From Lysobacteraceae bacterium (GTDB lineage Bacteria > Pseudomonadota > Gammaproteobacteria > Xanthomonadales > Ahniellaceae): DNA of 64,000 nt. Where the stretch lies: positions 103,568 to 167,567 of the forward strand of contig JAJTHZ010000067.1 in the NCBI GenBank assembly GCA_021299185.1, given 5' to 3'. The number at the start of each line of letters is the position of its first letter. Position 1 is the stretch's first letter. Both the position numbers and the translations under genes were made by a program. The notes beneath the pieces are model-generated. The model saw nothing but the letters and a program-made list of their open reading frames with translations. It ran no database searches and was not told where the DNA came from. This document shows, piece by piece, positions 44,560-54,136 of the stretch.

Positions 44560-45783
44560 TCAGGCGCGGGGCAGGAACAGCCCCGGAGCAGGCCCCGGCG
44601 CATACCCCGGGAACACGCGCCCGAGGTCCGCGCCGCCGAGCCGGCGATCGATCAGTTCCGACAGCACCGCGCGGTAGTCGGTGGTGACGTCGAGGTCGCC
44701 GTTGAACAGGTTGGCGTCCTTCAGGCCCGGCCAGCGCGCCGCGACCTGGCGCCCGACCACGCCGCCGCCGAGCACGAACATCGCCGTCGCCGCGCCGTGG
44801 TCGGTGCCGTTGGACGCGTTCTGGAACGCGCGGCGGCCGAACTCGGTCATGGTGACCACGCTGACGTTGGCCATCGCGGTGCCGAGGTCGGTGTCGAAGG
44901 CGGCCAGCGTGTTCGACAACTCGGTCAGCAGCCCCGGCAGGACGTTGTTGATGTTCTCGTGGTGGTCCCAGCCGCCGATGTCGACCGCGGCGACGCGCAG
45001 GCCGACCCCGGCCTTGATCATCTGCGCGATCTCCTTCATCTGGTTGCCGAAGGCCGTGTTCGGGTAGGTCGCGCCGTTGGCCGGCGCGCGCTGCGCCGGG
45101 TTCGCCGACGCCATCTCCTCCAGCGCGGACAACGCGGAGCGCGCCGTGCGCGAGAGCAGGCTCTGCGCGTCGAACAGCAGCGACAGGGTGTCGGCCACCG
45201 ACGTCGCGCGCCCGCTGTTGGTGCTGAGGCGGAAGTTGGCGATGCTGGACAGGCCGATCACCGGGGCGGCGCCGCGCAGCGAGCCCTGCACCGCGCGACC
45301 GACGCCGAGTGCTTCGAAGGTGTCCTCGCCGCCGGCGTTGGACTGGAGATACCGGTTGAGCCAGCCGTCGAACACCGACAGCGTGTCGGTGCTGCCGCGC
45401 TCGTACATGTCCTGGCAGTCGAAGTGCGATCGGTTGGCGGTGCGCAGGCCCGCCGCGTGCACCACGGCCAGCCGGCCGGCGTCGTACAGCGGCTTGAGCG
45501 CCTGCGCGGCCGGGTTGAGGCCGAAGAAGCCGTCGAGGTCGATCGCGCCGTTCTGCGCGCCCGGCCGCGGGATGCCGATCGCCGGGCGCAACCGGTAGTA
45601 GTCGGCATCCGCATGCGGGACCACGGCCTGCAGGCCGTCCATGCCGCCGCGCTGGAACACCGCCACCAGCACGTCCTGGCCGCCCTTCGGCGCGCCGTCG
45701 GCGGCGAACACGAAGCGCGGGGCGAGCAGCGGCAGGCCGGCCAGTCCCGCGGTCTTGAAGAAATCGCGACGCGTGCAGTTCAT
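44560..45783 (-). CDS. DUF1501 family secreted protein
   Basis: A 407-residue protein with a Tat signal, TRRDFFKTAGLAGLPLL, followed by an Ala-rich cleavage region. The DUF1501 fold, related to sulfatase/alkaline phosphatase proteins, shows VAVFQRGGMDGLQAVVP, SNGTDHGAATAMFVLGGGV and a C-terminal VFPGYAPG. It sits 10 bases after a DUF1800 gene. The two families are nearly always adjacent, but their function is unknown. Confidence 0.9.
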   Translation of the reverse strand: MNCTRRDFFKTAGLAGLPLLAPRFVFAADGAPKGGQDVLVAVFQRGGMDGLQAVVPHADADYYRLRPAIGIPRPGAQNGAIDLDGFFGLNPAAQALKPLYDAGRLAVVHAAGLRTANRSHFDCQDMYERGSTDTLSVFDGWLNRYLQSNAGGEDTFEALGVGRAVQGSLRGAAPVIGLSSIANFRLSTNSGRATSVADTLSLLFDAQSLLSRTARSALSALEEMASANPAQRAPANGATYPNTAFGNQMKEIAQMIKAGVGLRVAAVDIGGWDHHENINNVLPGLLTELSNTLAAFDTDLGTAMANVSVVTMTEFGRRAFQNASNGTDHGAATAMFVLGGGVVGRQVAARWPGLKDANLFNGDLDVTTDYRAVLSELIDRRLGGADLGRVFPGYAPGPAPGLFLPRA

Positions 45784-45793
45784 GGCGGGCCCC

Positions 45794-47293
45794 TCAGCGG
45801 TACATGAAGTAGGTCGAGCCGAGCATCACGCCCAGCACCTCGCGCGCGCGCCGTTGGCGCAGCGCGGCGTCGGCGATCGCCGCGTTCGGCGGCCCGCCGG
45901 CGGCGGCGTAGTTGACCAGCACCGCGCGGTCCAGCGGCAGCAGCGCGCGGCGCAGCACGCGCTCGGTGAGGCGGTCGACGATCTGCTCCGGGGTCCGGGG
46001 TGCCGCGCCGAGGAGCGCGGCGATGTCGACGCGGATGCCGTTGCCGATCGTGCCCTCGCCCAGCGCCAGCGCGTAGTTGAAGCGGGTCAGCAGCGACGAG
46101 GAATTGACCCAGTAGCCGCCGACGTCCGGATACCCGTTCGGCGCCGGCCAGGCGAAGTGCAGCTGGCCCAGCGTGTTCAGGGTCTCGGCCAGGGCGCGGA
46201 TCCAGTTGCCCGTCAGCTGCGCGTTGGTCGCGCGCAGCGCCGAGATCGCGTACTCGACCGGCCGCTTCAACTTGTCGTCGCCGGAGGCCTTGAATTCGTC
46301 GGACGACAGGATCGCGCGCAGCAGTGCGCGGATGTCGCCGCCGGTCTGGCGGAACACCAGCGCGATGCGCTCGACCAGCGCCTCGGCCGGCGCGTCGGCG
46401 ACGAAGCGGCGCAGCAGCTTGCGGGCGATGAAGCGGGCGGTGGACGGATGGTTGGCCAGCATGTCGAGCACGGCGTCGCCGTCCTCGATGCCGCGGCCGG
46501 CCGGCAGGTCGACGCCGAGCACGCGCTTGGCGCGGGTGTCGTGGCGCGAGCGCACGAACACAAACTGCACGTCGGTGACGCCGGCGGCCGGGTTGTAGGG
46601 GGTGAACGTCCAGCCGGTGAAGGCACGCGCGACGGCCTTGACGTCGTCCTCGGTGTAGCCGCCGTCGACGCCCAGCGTGTGCAGTTCCATCAGCTCGCGG
46701 GCGTAGTTCTCGTTGGGCCCGGTGGCGACGTTGAGGTAGTTGTCGAGGTAGAACAGCATCGCCGGACTGCGCGCATTGGCCTTCAGCAGGTCGGCGAAGC
46801 GGCCCATGGCGTGGCGACGGATCTCCCGATCGTCGACGCTCTTGTAGAAGCGCACGGCGCCGTCGCCGATGTTGACGTTGAAGTGGTTGGTCCAGAACTC
46901 GACCATCACCTCGAACAACTGGGCCGGGCTGTAGGCCTGGCGCAGGATGGTCGCCGCGCGCAGTTCGTCGGCGGCCTGGAACTGGCGGTTGCTCTCGCGC
47001 GCCAGCGCGATGATCTGGCCGTTGCTCATCGCCACCGTCGGCAGGTTGGCCGCGATCTGCGATTCGAGCGCGCTCGTGTCGATCCGTTCCGGCGCCAGCT
47101 GGGCCTCGAGCCAGGCGTCGTAGCCGGCGCGGCGCGCGGCCTGCAGTTCCTCCTCGCGCACGCCGAAGCTGGTGCGCGAGAGCAGCAGGCCGACCGGATC
47201 GGGTGGCGGCAGCGATGCGTCGTCGCTTTTCCCGGCGGCGAGCGGCTCGCCGCCGAGCAGGGCGCCGAAGCCGGCGCGGGTGGCGGTTTCCAT
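45794..47293 (-). CDS. DUF1800 family protein
   Basis: A 499-residue protein with the DUF1800 pattern: LLSRTSFGVREEELQAARRA near the N terminus, MVEFWTNHFNVN, LMELHTLGVDGGYTEDDV and VARAFTGWTF in the middle, and FIARKLLRRFVADAP later. No clear signal peptide is visible. It is expressed together with the DUF1501 gene downstream. The pair has been suggested to act in the cell envelope, but no activity is established. Confidence 0.9.
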   Translation of the reverse strand: METATRAGFGALLGGEPLAAGKSDDASLPPPDPVGLLLSRTSFGVREEELQAARRAGYDAWLEAQLAPERIDTSALESQIAANLPTVAMSNGQIIALARESNRQFQAADELRAATILRQAYSPAQLFEVMVEFWTNHFNVNIGDGAVRFYKSVDDREIRRHAMGRFADLLKANARSPAMLFYLDNYLNVATGPNENYARELMELHTLGVDGGYTEDDVKAVARAFTGWTFTPYNPAAGVTDVQFVFVRSRHDTRAKRVLGVDLPAGRGIEDGDAVLDMLANHPSTARFIARKLLRRFVADAPAEALVERIALVFRQTGGDIRALLRAILSSDEFKASGDDKLKRPVEYAISALRATNAQLTGNWIRALAETLNTLGQLHFAWPAPNGYPDVGGYWVNSSSLLTRFNYALALGEGTIGNGIRVDIAALLGAAPRTPEQIVDRLTERVLRRALLPLDRAVLVNYAAAGGPPNAAIADAALRQRRAREVLGVMLGSTYFMYR

Positions 47294-47485
47294 GGTCGGT
47301 GGCCCCCCTACTGGTGTGCGTGGAGTCTACGCCCGCCGGAGCCCCGGCGCAGGCCTGCTGCGACCAACGCACGGGCTCGTTGCCGGTTGACACGATCGCC
47401 CCCAGGACGTGACGCGGCGCGTGGATCGCGGGGGCCCGATCTGCCAGAATTCCGCCGTCCCCGCCGCACCCACCGGGAGGTCGCC

Positions 47486-47800
47486 ATGCGCAAGATCCTG
47501 TCCCTGGGCCTGTTGCTCGCCCTCGCCGCCGCCGGCGGCGCGATGGCCGATGAACTCCAGGTCACGACCCGCTCGGCCCCCGCCCTGCCGGCCGACGCCC
47601 CCACCCGGGGCATGCACCAGGAGACGGTGCTGCGCCGCTGGGGCGAGCCGCAGCAGCGCGTGGCCGCGGTCGGCGGCAACCTGCCGCAGCACCCGCCGAT
47701 CAGCCGCTGGGTCTATCCCGGCTTCACGGTCTACTTCGAGCGCGAACTGGTGATCACCTCGGTCGCCAACCGGCCGGTCGCCGCCACCCCGGCGGACTGA
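47486..47800 (+). CDS. Small periplasmic protein, function unknown
   Basis: A 104-residue protein with a signal peptide (MRKILSLGLLLALAAAGGAMA). The mature part contains MHQETVLRRWGEPQQRVAAV, the short helix-GEP turn seen in SmpA/BamE-like and related small periplasmic proteins, and ends with beta strands (WVYPGFTVYFERELV). GGGAGG stands ahead of the ATG. It diverges from the DUF1800 gene and precedes aguA by 10 bases. Confidence 0.75.
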   Translation: MRKILSLGLLLALAAAGGAMADELQVTTRSAPALPADAPTRGMHQETVLRRWGEPQQRVAAVGGNLPQHPPISRWVYPGFTVYFERELVITSVANRPVAATPAD

Positions 47801-47810
47801 GGCCAACACG

Positions 47811-48881
47811 ATGGGTCGCTGGCGCCTGCCGGCCGAGTGGGAGCCGCAGGACGGCGTCCTGCTGGCCTGGCCCCACGAAGGCACCGACTGGGCGCCGATC
47901 CTCGCCGAGGTCGAGCAGACCTACGTCGCACTGGCCGGCGCGATCGCGCGCTTCACCCGCGCGCTGGTGATCACCGCGGACGCCGGTCTCGAGGCGCGGG
48001 CGCGGCGCCTGCTCGAGGCGGCGGGCGCCCGGCTCGACCGGGTGCGCTTCCTGCGCGCCCCCTACGACGACACCTGGCTGCGCGATTCCGGGCCGATCAC
48101 CCTGGTCGACGACGCGCAGCGCCGCCTGCTCGATTTCCGCTTCACCGGCTGGGGCGGCAAGTTCGAAGCCTCGCGCGACGACCGGCTGGTCGAGCGCCTG
48201 TGCGCCGGCGGCTGGTTCGGCCGCCACCCCCGGCAGCGCATCGACTGGGCGCTGGAAGGCGGCGCGATCGACAGCGACGGCGACGGCACCCTGCTCACCA
48301 CCTGGCAATGCCTGCACCAGCGCCACCCGCGGCTGTCGCGCGGCGAACTGGCCGACGTGCTGTCGCAGCACCTGCACGCCCGGCGCGTGCTGATGCTCGA
48401 ACGCGGCTGGCTGCAGGGCGACGACACCGACGCCCACATCGACACCCTCGCCCGCTTCGCCCCGGGCGACCGCATCGTCTGGCAGGACTGCGACATGGCC
48501 TCGGACGTGCACCACGCCGAACTGCGCGCGATGGGCGCCGAACTGGCGACCCTGCGCACGTCCGACGGCCGGCCGTACGCGCTCGATGCCCTGCCCTGGG
48601 CACGGCCGATCCACGACGCCGACGGCCGCCGCCTGGCGGCGTCCTACGCCAACTTTCTGGTCACCGACGGCGCGCTCCTGATGCCGGCCTACGGCGATCC
48701 ATCCGACGCGCGCGCGCTGGCGGTGCTGGCCGCGGCGTTTCCGGGACGACAGGCGCTTGCGGTACCCTGCCGGCCCCTCATCGAACAGAACGGCAGCCTG
48801 CACTGCATCACCATGCAGCTGCCGCGCGGAGTCCTGAATGACGTCGAAGACGTTGCGCGTCGCGCTGGTCCAGGAGCGTGA
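47811..48881 (+). CDS. aguA: Agmatine deiminase
   Basis: A 356-residue peptidylarginine-deiminase-type enzyme that turns agmatine into N-carbamoylputrescine. It opens with LPAEWEPQDGVLLAWPHEGTDW and shows DDTWLRDSGPI and a HADIDTLARF-type block (HIDTLARF). The C-terminal nucleophile is in NGSLHCITMQLP. It overlaps aguB by 44 bases, so the two steps are translated together. Confidence 0.95.
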   Translation: MGRWRLPAEWEPQDGVLLAWPHEGTDWAPILAEVEQTYVALAGAIARFTRALVITADAGLEARARRLLEAAGARLDRVRFLRAPYDDTWLRDSGPITLVDDAQRRLLDFRFTGWGGKFEASRDDRLVERLCAGGWFGRHPRQRIDWALEGGAIDSDGDGTLLTTWQCLHQRHPRLSRGELADVLSQHLHARRVLMLERGWLQGDDTDAHIDTLARFAPGDRIVWQDCDMASDVHHAELRAMGAELATLRTSDGRPYALDALPWARPIHDADGRRLAASYANFLVTDGALLMPAYGDPSDARALAVLAAAFPGRQALAVPCRPLIEQNGSLHCITMQLPRGVLNDVEDVARRAGPGA

Positions 48882-49728
48882 GCGCGGCAGCCGCGAGGCC
48901 AACCACGCGGCGATCGAGCAGGCCGTGGCGCGCGCCGCGGGCGCCGGCGCGAAGCTGGTCCTGCTGCAGGAGCTGCACAACGGCCCCTACTTCTGCCAGC
49001 ACGAGAGCGTCGACGAGTTCGACCGCGCCGAGCCGATCCCCGGCGACAGCACGGCGCGCCTGTCGGCGCTGGCGCGCGCGCAGCGCGTGGTGCTGGTGGG
49101 CTCGCTGTTCGAGCGCCGCGCCGCCGGCCTGTACCACAACACCGCGGTGGTGTTCGACGCCGACGGCAGCCACCGCGGCACCTACCGCAAGATGCACATC
49201 CCGGACGACCCGGGCTACCTCGAGAAGTTCTATTTCACCCCCGGCGACCTCGGCTTCACGCCGATCGACACCTCGGTCGGGCGGCTCGGCGTGCTGGTGT
49301 GCTGGGACCAGTGGTATCCCGAGGCCGCGCGCCTGATGGCGCTGGCCGGCGCCGACCTGCTGCTCTACCCCACGGCGATCGGCTGGGACCCGGCCGATGC
49401 GCACGCCGAGAAGGACCGCCAGCGTGAGGCCTGGATCACCGTGCAGCGCGGCCACGCGGTGGCCAATGGCCTGCCGCTGCTGGCGGTCAACCGGGTCGGC
49501 TTCGAGGCCGCGCGCGATGCGTCGGGGCGCGGCATCCAGTTCTGGGGCACCAGCTTCGTCGCCGGACCACAGGGCGAGTTCCTTGCCCGCGCCGGCGAGG
49601 CCGAACCGGAACTGCTGCTGTGCGACGTCGACCTTGCGCGCAGCGATGCCGTGCGGCGCATCTGGCCCTTCCTGCGCGACCGGCGCATCGACGCCTACGG
49701 CGACCTGCTGCGGCGGTTCCGCGACTGA
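48838..49728 (+). CDS. aguB: N-carbamoylputrescine amidase
   Basis: A 296-residue nitrilase-family enzyme that makes putrescine from N-carbamoylputrescine. The Glu-Lys-Cys triad is visible in LLQELHNGPYF, YRKMHIPDDP and VLVCWDQWYPEAAR. Together with the upstream agmatine deiminase this is the complete agmatine-to-putrescine route of plants and many bacteria; the arginine decarboxylase that feeds it is not in the window. Confidence 0.96.
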   Translation: MTSKTLRVALVQERERGSREANHAAIEQAVARAAGAGAKLVLLQELHNGPYFCQHESVDEFDRAEPIPGDSTARLSALARAQRVVLVGSLFERRAAGLYHNTAVVFDADGSHRGTYRKMHIPDDPGYLEKFYFTPGDLGFTPIDTSVGRLGVLVCWDQWYPEAARLMALAGADLLLYPTAIGWDPADAHAEKDRQREAWITVQRGHAVANGLPLLAVNRVGFEAARDASGRGIQFWGTSFVAGPQGEFLARAGEAEPELLLCDVDLARSDAVRRIWPFLRDRRIDAYGDLLRRFRD

Positions 49729-49756
49729 CCCGCGCGGCGGCCTGCCGCGAGTCCCC

Positions 49757-50971
49757 ATGACGATCACCACAGAAGAGTTCCAGGGCCAGCCCGTGCGCCG
49801 CGTGCTGCGCGACGGCGCGGGGGTGGTGCTGCTCGGCACCGCCCACGTCTCGCGCGCCAGCGTGGATGCCGTGCTCGCGCTGGCCGACGCCGAGCCGTTC
49901 GACGCGATCGCGGTCGAGCTGTGCCCGCCGCGCGCCGACGCGATCCGCAACCCGGGCGCGATCCGCGACCTCGACCTGTTCCGCGTGCTGCGCGACGGCC
50001 GCGCCGGCGTGGTGGCCGCCGGGCTCGCGCTCGGCGCCTACCAGCGGCGCCTGGCGAAGCAGTTCGGCATCGAGCCGGGCGCGGAGATGAAGGCGGCGAT
50101 GGAACTGGCCGCCGCGCGCGGCCTGCCTTGCTGGCTGGTCGATCGCGACGTCGGCGTCACCCTGCGCCGCTCGCGCGCCGCGGTCGGCTGGTGGGAGCGG
50201 GCCAAGCTCAGCGCGGGCCTGTTCGCCAGCCTGCTCGACGACAGCGAGGTCGACGAGGCGCAGATCGAACGCCTGAAGTCCGGCGACGTGCTGGAAGGCG
50301 CGTTCACGGAGTTCGCCAGCGGCTCGCCGCCGCTGTTCGAAGCGCTGATCGCCGAACGCGACCGCTACATGGCCGCGCGCGTGCGCGAGGAACTGGCGCG
50401 CTCCGGGGCGCGCCGCGTGCTGGTGGTGATCGGCGCGGGCCACCTCGACGGCATGGCGCGGGCACTGGACGGCGAACAGGCCGCGCCGGCGACCGTGCTG
50501 CCGCCGCTGCGCGCCGAACCGCCGCCGTCGTCGTTCGGCAAATGGTTCGGGATCGCGTTGGTGGCGATCGTCGTCGCCGGGCTGGTCCTTGCCTTCTCCA
50601 AAGGCGCGCAAGTCGGCGTCGAAGCGATCTTCACCTGGGTCGCGATCACCGGGGTGCTCGGCGCGATCGGAGCTACGGTTGCGGGCGCCCACCCGCTGTC
50701 CATCGCCGCAGCGTTCGTTGCCTCGCCCATCACCCCGCTGCATCCCGCGCTCGCCTCGGGCATGGTCAGCGGGGCCGTCGAGCTGTGGACACGCAAGCCG
50801 CGCGTCGGCGATTTCGAACGGCTGCGTGATGACCTGCAAACAGCGGGCGGGTGGTGGCGCAACCGTGTGTCCCGGATCTTCCTCGTGTTCTTTCTCACAA
50901 ATCTCGGCACCGCGATCGGCTTTTGGGTCGCTGGCTTCACGGTCGCCAAGCAACTGCGCGCCCTCGCCTGA
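49757..50971 (+). CDS. TraB/PrgY-family membrane protein
   Basis: A 404-residue protein. The N-terminal TraB domain has the pattern VVLLGTAHVSRASVDAV, then AIAVELCPPRADAI and later VIGAGHLDGM. From about residue 258 there are three to four membrane segments, ending with FLTNLGTAIGFWVAGFTVA. TraB-family proteins are proposed membrane proteases that act on signalling peptides; the substrate here is unknown. It is 28 bases after aguB. Confidence 0.88.
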   Translation: MTITTEEFQGQPVRRVLRDGAGVVLLGTAHVSRASVDAVLALADAEPFDAIAVELCPPRADAIRNPGAIRDLDLFRVLRDGRAGVVAAGLALGAYQRRLAKQFGIEPGAEMKAAMELAAARGLPCWLVDRDVGVTLRRSRAAVGWWERAKLSAGLFASLLDDSEVDEAQIERLKSGDVLEGAFTEFASGSPPLFEALIAERDRYMAARVREELARSGARRVLVVIGAGHLDGMARALDGEQAAPATVLPPLRAEPPPSSFGKWFGIALVAIVVAGLVLAFSKGAQVGVEAIFTWVAITGVLGAIGATVAGAHPLSIAAAFVASPITPLHPALASGMVSGAVELWTRKPRVGDFERLRDDLQTAGGWWRNRVSRIFLVFFLTNLGTAIGFWVAGFTVAKQLRALA

Positions 50972-50980
50972 ACAGCCGGC

Positions 50981-53900
50981 TCAGGCGCCCTCGCGCGCCC
51001 GCCCACCGAGCGGCGCGGAAGACCGCACCCGCACCAGCCACGCGGCGGTCGCCGTGCGCATGTCGTCCAGCAGGGCGTAGATGGTCGGCAGGAACAGCAG
51101 GCTGACCACGGTGGAGAACACCAGCCCGCCGACGATCGCGCGCGCCATCGGGTAGTACGGCGGGCCGCCGCCGCCGATCTGGGTGCCGCCGAAGCACAAC
51201 GGCAGCATGCCCAGCACCGTGGTGCCCATGGTCATCAGGATCGGCCGCAGGCGCTCGCGCGCGCCTTCGACCAGCGCCTCGGTGCGGTCGAGACCCTCGC
51301 GCCGGCGATTGTTGATGTGCTCGATCATCACGATGCCGTTGTTCACCACCACGCCCATCAGCACCAGGATGCCGATCGAGGCCATGATGCTGAAGGTTGT
51401 GCCGGTCAGCGCGAACAGCCAGAACACGCCGAGCGCGGAGAACAGCACGCCGCTCATGATCGCGACCGGGAACAGCATCGACTCGAAGAGCGCGGCCATC
51501 ACGATGAAGATCATCAGCAGCGCGATCAGGGTGTTGAACCCCATCTGCTGGCCCGCCTCGTCGCTGGTGTCGAAGGACTGCCCGAAGCTCCAGGCGTAGC
51601 CCGGCGGCAGGCTGACGTCGCGCATCACCTCCTGGAACGTCTTGCGCGCGTCCTCCAGCGTACTGCCCGGCGCGACGTTGGCGGCGATCGCCAGCGAGGT
51701 GCGCCGGTTCTGCCGCGAGATCTGCGAAGCCCCGCGCTCGATGTCCACGTCGACCAGCGACAGCAGCGGCACCGAGGTACCGTCGGCGCGACGCAGGGTC
51801 AGGCCCGAGAGGTTCTCGATGCCGATCGACTCCGCGCCGGCGAAGCGCACCCACACCGGGATCTCGCCGTCGTCGGTGCGGAACTCGCGCAGCGGCGAGC
51901 CGCGCAGGGCGATGCCGATGTAGTCGGCGACCTCGCGGGCCGAGAAGCCGAGCGCCGCCGCGCGATCGCGGTTGACCGACACCCGCACCTCGCTGCTCTG
52001 GTCGCCGACGTCGATCCGCACGTCGCGCAGGACGTCGCGGCCCTTGAAGCGCGGCAGCACGTCGAGCGCCAGCGCCTCCAGCACCTCGTTCGAATCCCCG
52101 GTGAGGAAGACCTGCATGCCGCCGGTGGTTCCGCCGCCCCCGCCCGGCGGGCCACCGCCGCCCTGGAAGCGGATTTCGGCCCGCGCCAGTTTCGGCAGGT
52201 CCTTGCGCAGCGCCTCGACCACTTGCTGGGACGGGATCAGGCAACCCTTGCCGTCGCGGCCGAACCAGGACTGCACCGTGCCCAGCAGACTGCCGCAGGT
52301 CTTGCCCTCATCCTCGAGTTCGAGGTTGACCCCACCGAAGCCGCGCTCGCCGTAGTACGAATAGATCTGGGTGATCTGGTACTTCTCGCGGTTCTCGTCG
52401 AGGAAGCGCTCGACGCGCGCGACCTCGTCCGACATCTGCTCCAGGCTGTAGGCGCCGCGCCACTCCAGCGACATCTCGATCTCGCGGCCGCCGCCGTCGG
52501 GGAACATGTCGAACGTCATGAACTTGAACGGCACCAGGCTCACGGCCACGATCAGGATGATCGCCAGCAGCGACTTGCCGCGGTGCGCCAGCGACCAGCG
52601 CAGCAGGCGCCCGTAGGCGCGGCTCAGCGCCGGCAAGAAGCCGTGCTCGGCCACCATCGCCGGCGGCGTGCGCAGGCGCGCCGAGATCATCGGGATCAGG
52701 CTCACCGCCACCAGCCACGACGCCAGCAGCGCGATGGTGATCGTGATCGCCACCTGGCCGAGGTAGATGCTGACCAGGTTCTTCGCGCCGAACAGGTTGG
52801 GGATGAAGACGATGATGCTGGTCAGGGTGCCGGCGCTGATCGCCAGTTGCACGCTGCGCGTACCCTCCAGCGCGCAGCGCATGGGGTCGTTCGGATACTT
52901 CTCGCGGTACTGGTAGATGCTCTCGACCACCACCACCGCGTTGTCGACCAGCATGCCGATGCCGAGCAGCAGGCCCATCATGGTCAGCACGTTGAGCGAC
53001 ATCCCGCCGAAGTACATCACGCCCAGCGTCATCACGATGCAGATCGGGATCGCCAGCGTCACCATCAGGGTGCTCGGCCAGTGGCGCAGGAAGTAGTACA
53101 GGATCAGCAGCGACAGCAGCGCACCCAGCACGCCGGCCTCGATCAGCTCGTCGATCGAACTGCTCACGCTCTCGGCCTGGTCGCCGAAGATCAGGATCTC
53201 GATGCCGGCGAGGTCGGGGTCCTGCTTGATCTGCTCCAACTCGGCGCTGATCGCGCGCGAGACCTCGATCAGGTTGGCGTTGGTCTCGCGGTAGACGTCG
53301 ATGCCGACCGCCGGCCGGCCCTCGAGGCGCCGCGCCACGTCCTGCCGCTGCAGTTTCAGGCGCACGTCGGCGATGTCGCCCAGCCGCAGCCCGCGGTCGT
53401 CCAGCACCAGGCGGCGCAATTCGTCGAGGTCGCGCAGTTCGCCCACCGGCTGCACGCGCAGGCGACGCTCGCCGGTGTCGATCGAGCCGGCCGAGACCGA
53501 GAAGTTCACCGCCTGCAGCTTCAGCGCCAGTTCGTTGAGGCTGATGTTGTGCGCCGCGATGCGCGAGGGATCGATCGCGATCTCCACCTCGGGCGGGGGC
53601 GCGCCGGTGATGTCCACCCGCGCCACGCCCGGCAGGCGCTCGAGGCGGCGCTGGAACACGCGCTGGATCAGGAAGTACTCGCCGCGCAGGTCGCGGTCCG
53701 AGGCGAAGCGCACCCGCATCAGCGGCTGGTCGCTGGGCGAGAACTTGAGCACGAAGTAGCGCTGGAAATCGCTCGGCAGTTCGGAGCGGATCGCGTCCAG
53801 CTTGTCGCGCGCCTCGGACGCGGTGATCTCGATGTCGCGGTCGAGGTCCGAGAACTGCACGAACACGCTCGCACCATTGTCGCGGCTCACCGAATTGAGG

Positions 53901-54136
53901 CGCTGGATGCCGGGCAAGGTCGCCAGCGCTTCCTCCGCCGGGCGGGCGATCGTGCGTTCGACCTCCTGCGGCGTGCTGCCGGGGTACGGCAGGTCGACGA
54001 CCAGGAACGGCAGGTTGACGTCCGGGAACTGCTCCAGCGGCAGGCGGAAGGCCGCGATCAGGCCGACCACCATCAGCGAAACGTAGAACATCACGGCCGT
54101 GACCGGCCGCTTGAGGCTCAGGTAGGCCGGGCTCAT
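50981..54136 (-). CDS. RND efflux permease, second of a pair
   Basis: A 1,051-residue HAE1-type RND permease with twelve membrane segments and two large periplasmic loops. The proton-relay Asp residues are in MLVDNAVVVVESIY in the fourth segment. It carries two unusual insertions in the second periplasmic half: a Cys-containing piece (KTCGSLLGTV, KGCLIP) and a glycine-rich run (GGGGPPGGGGG). Its ATG shares one base with the stop of the first permease, so the two could form a mixed pump, as in MdtBC. Confidence 0.93.
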   Translation of the reverse strand: MSPAYLSLKRPVTAVMFYVSLMVVGLIAAFRLPLEQFPDVNLPFLVVDLPYPGSTPQEVERTIARPAEEALATLPGIQRLNSVSRDNGASVFVQFSDLDRDIEITASEARDKLDAIRSELPSDFQRYFVLKFSPSDQPLMRVRFASDRDLRGEYFLIQRVFQRRLERLPGVARVDITGAPPPEVEIAIDPSRIAAHNISLNELALKLQAVNFSVSAGSIDTGERRLRVQPVGELRDLDELRRLVLDDRGLRLGDIADVRLKLQRQDVARRLEGRPAVGIDVYRETNANLIEVSRAISAELEQIKQDPDLAGIEILIFGDQAESVSSSIDELIEAGVLGALLSLLILYYFLRHWPSTLMVTLAIPICIVMTLGVMYFGGMSLNVLTMMGLLLGIGMLVDNAVVVVESIYQYREKYPNDPMRCALEGTRSVQLAISAGTLTSIIVFIPNLFGAKNLVSIYLGQVAITITIALLASWLVAVSLIPMISARLRTPPAMVAEHGFLPALSRAYGRLLRWSLAHRGKSLLAIILIVAVSLVPFKFMTFDMFPDGGGREIEMSLEWRGAYSLEQMSDEVARVERFLDENREKYQITQIYSYYGERGFGGVNLELEDEGKTCGSLLGTVQSWFGRDGKGCLIPSQQVVEALRKDLPKLARAEIRFQGGGGPPGGGGGTTGGMQVFLTGDSNEVLEALALDVLPRFKGRDVLRDVRIDVGDQSSEVRVSVNRDRAAALGFSAREVADYIGIALRGSPLREFRTDDGEIPVWVRFAGAESIGIENLSGLTLRRADGTSVPLLSLVDVDIERGASQISRQNRRTSLAIAANVAPGSTLEDARKTFQEVMRDVSLPPGYAWSFGQSFDTSDEAGQQMGFNTLIALLMIFIVMAALFESMLFPVAIMSGVLFSALGVFWLFALTGTTFSIMASIGILVLMGVVVNNGIVMIEHINNRRREGLDRTEALVEGARERLRPILMTMGTTVLGMLPLCFGGTQIGGGGPPYYPMARAIVGGLVFSTVVSLLFLPTIYALLDDMRTATAAWLVRVRSSAPLGGRAREGA

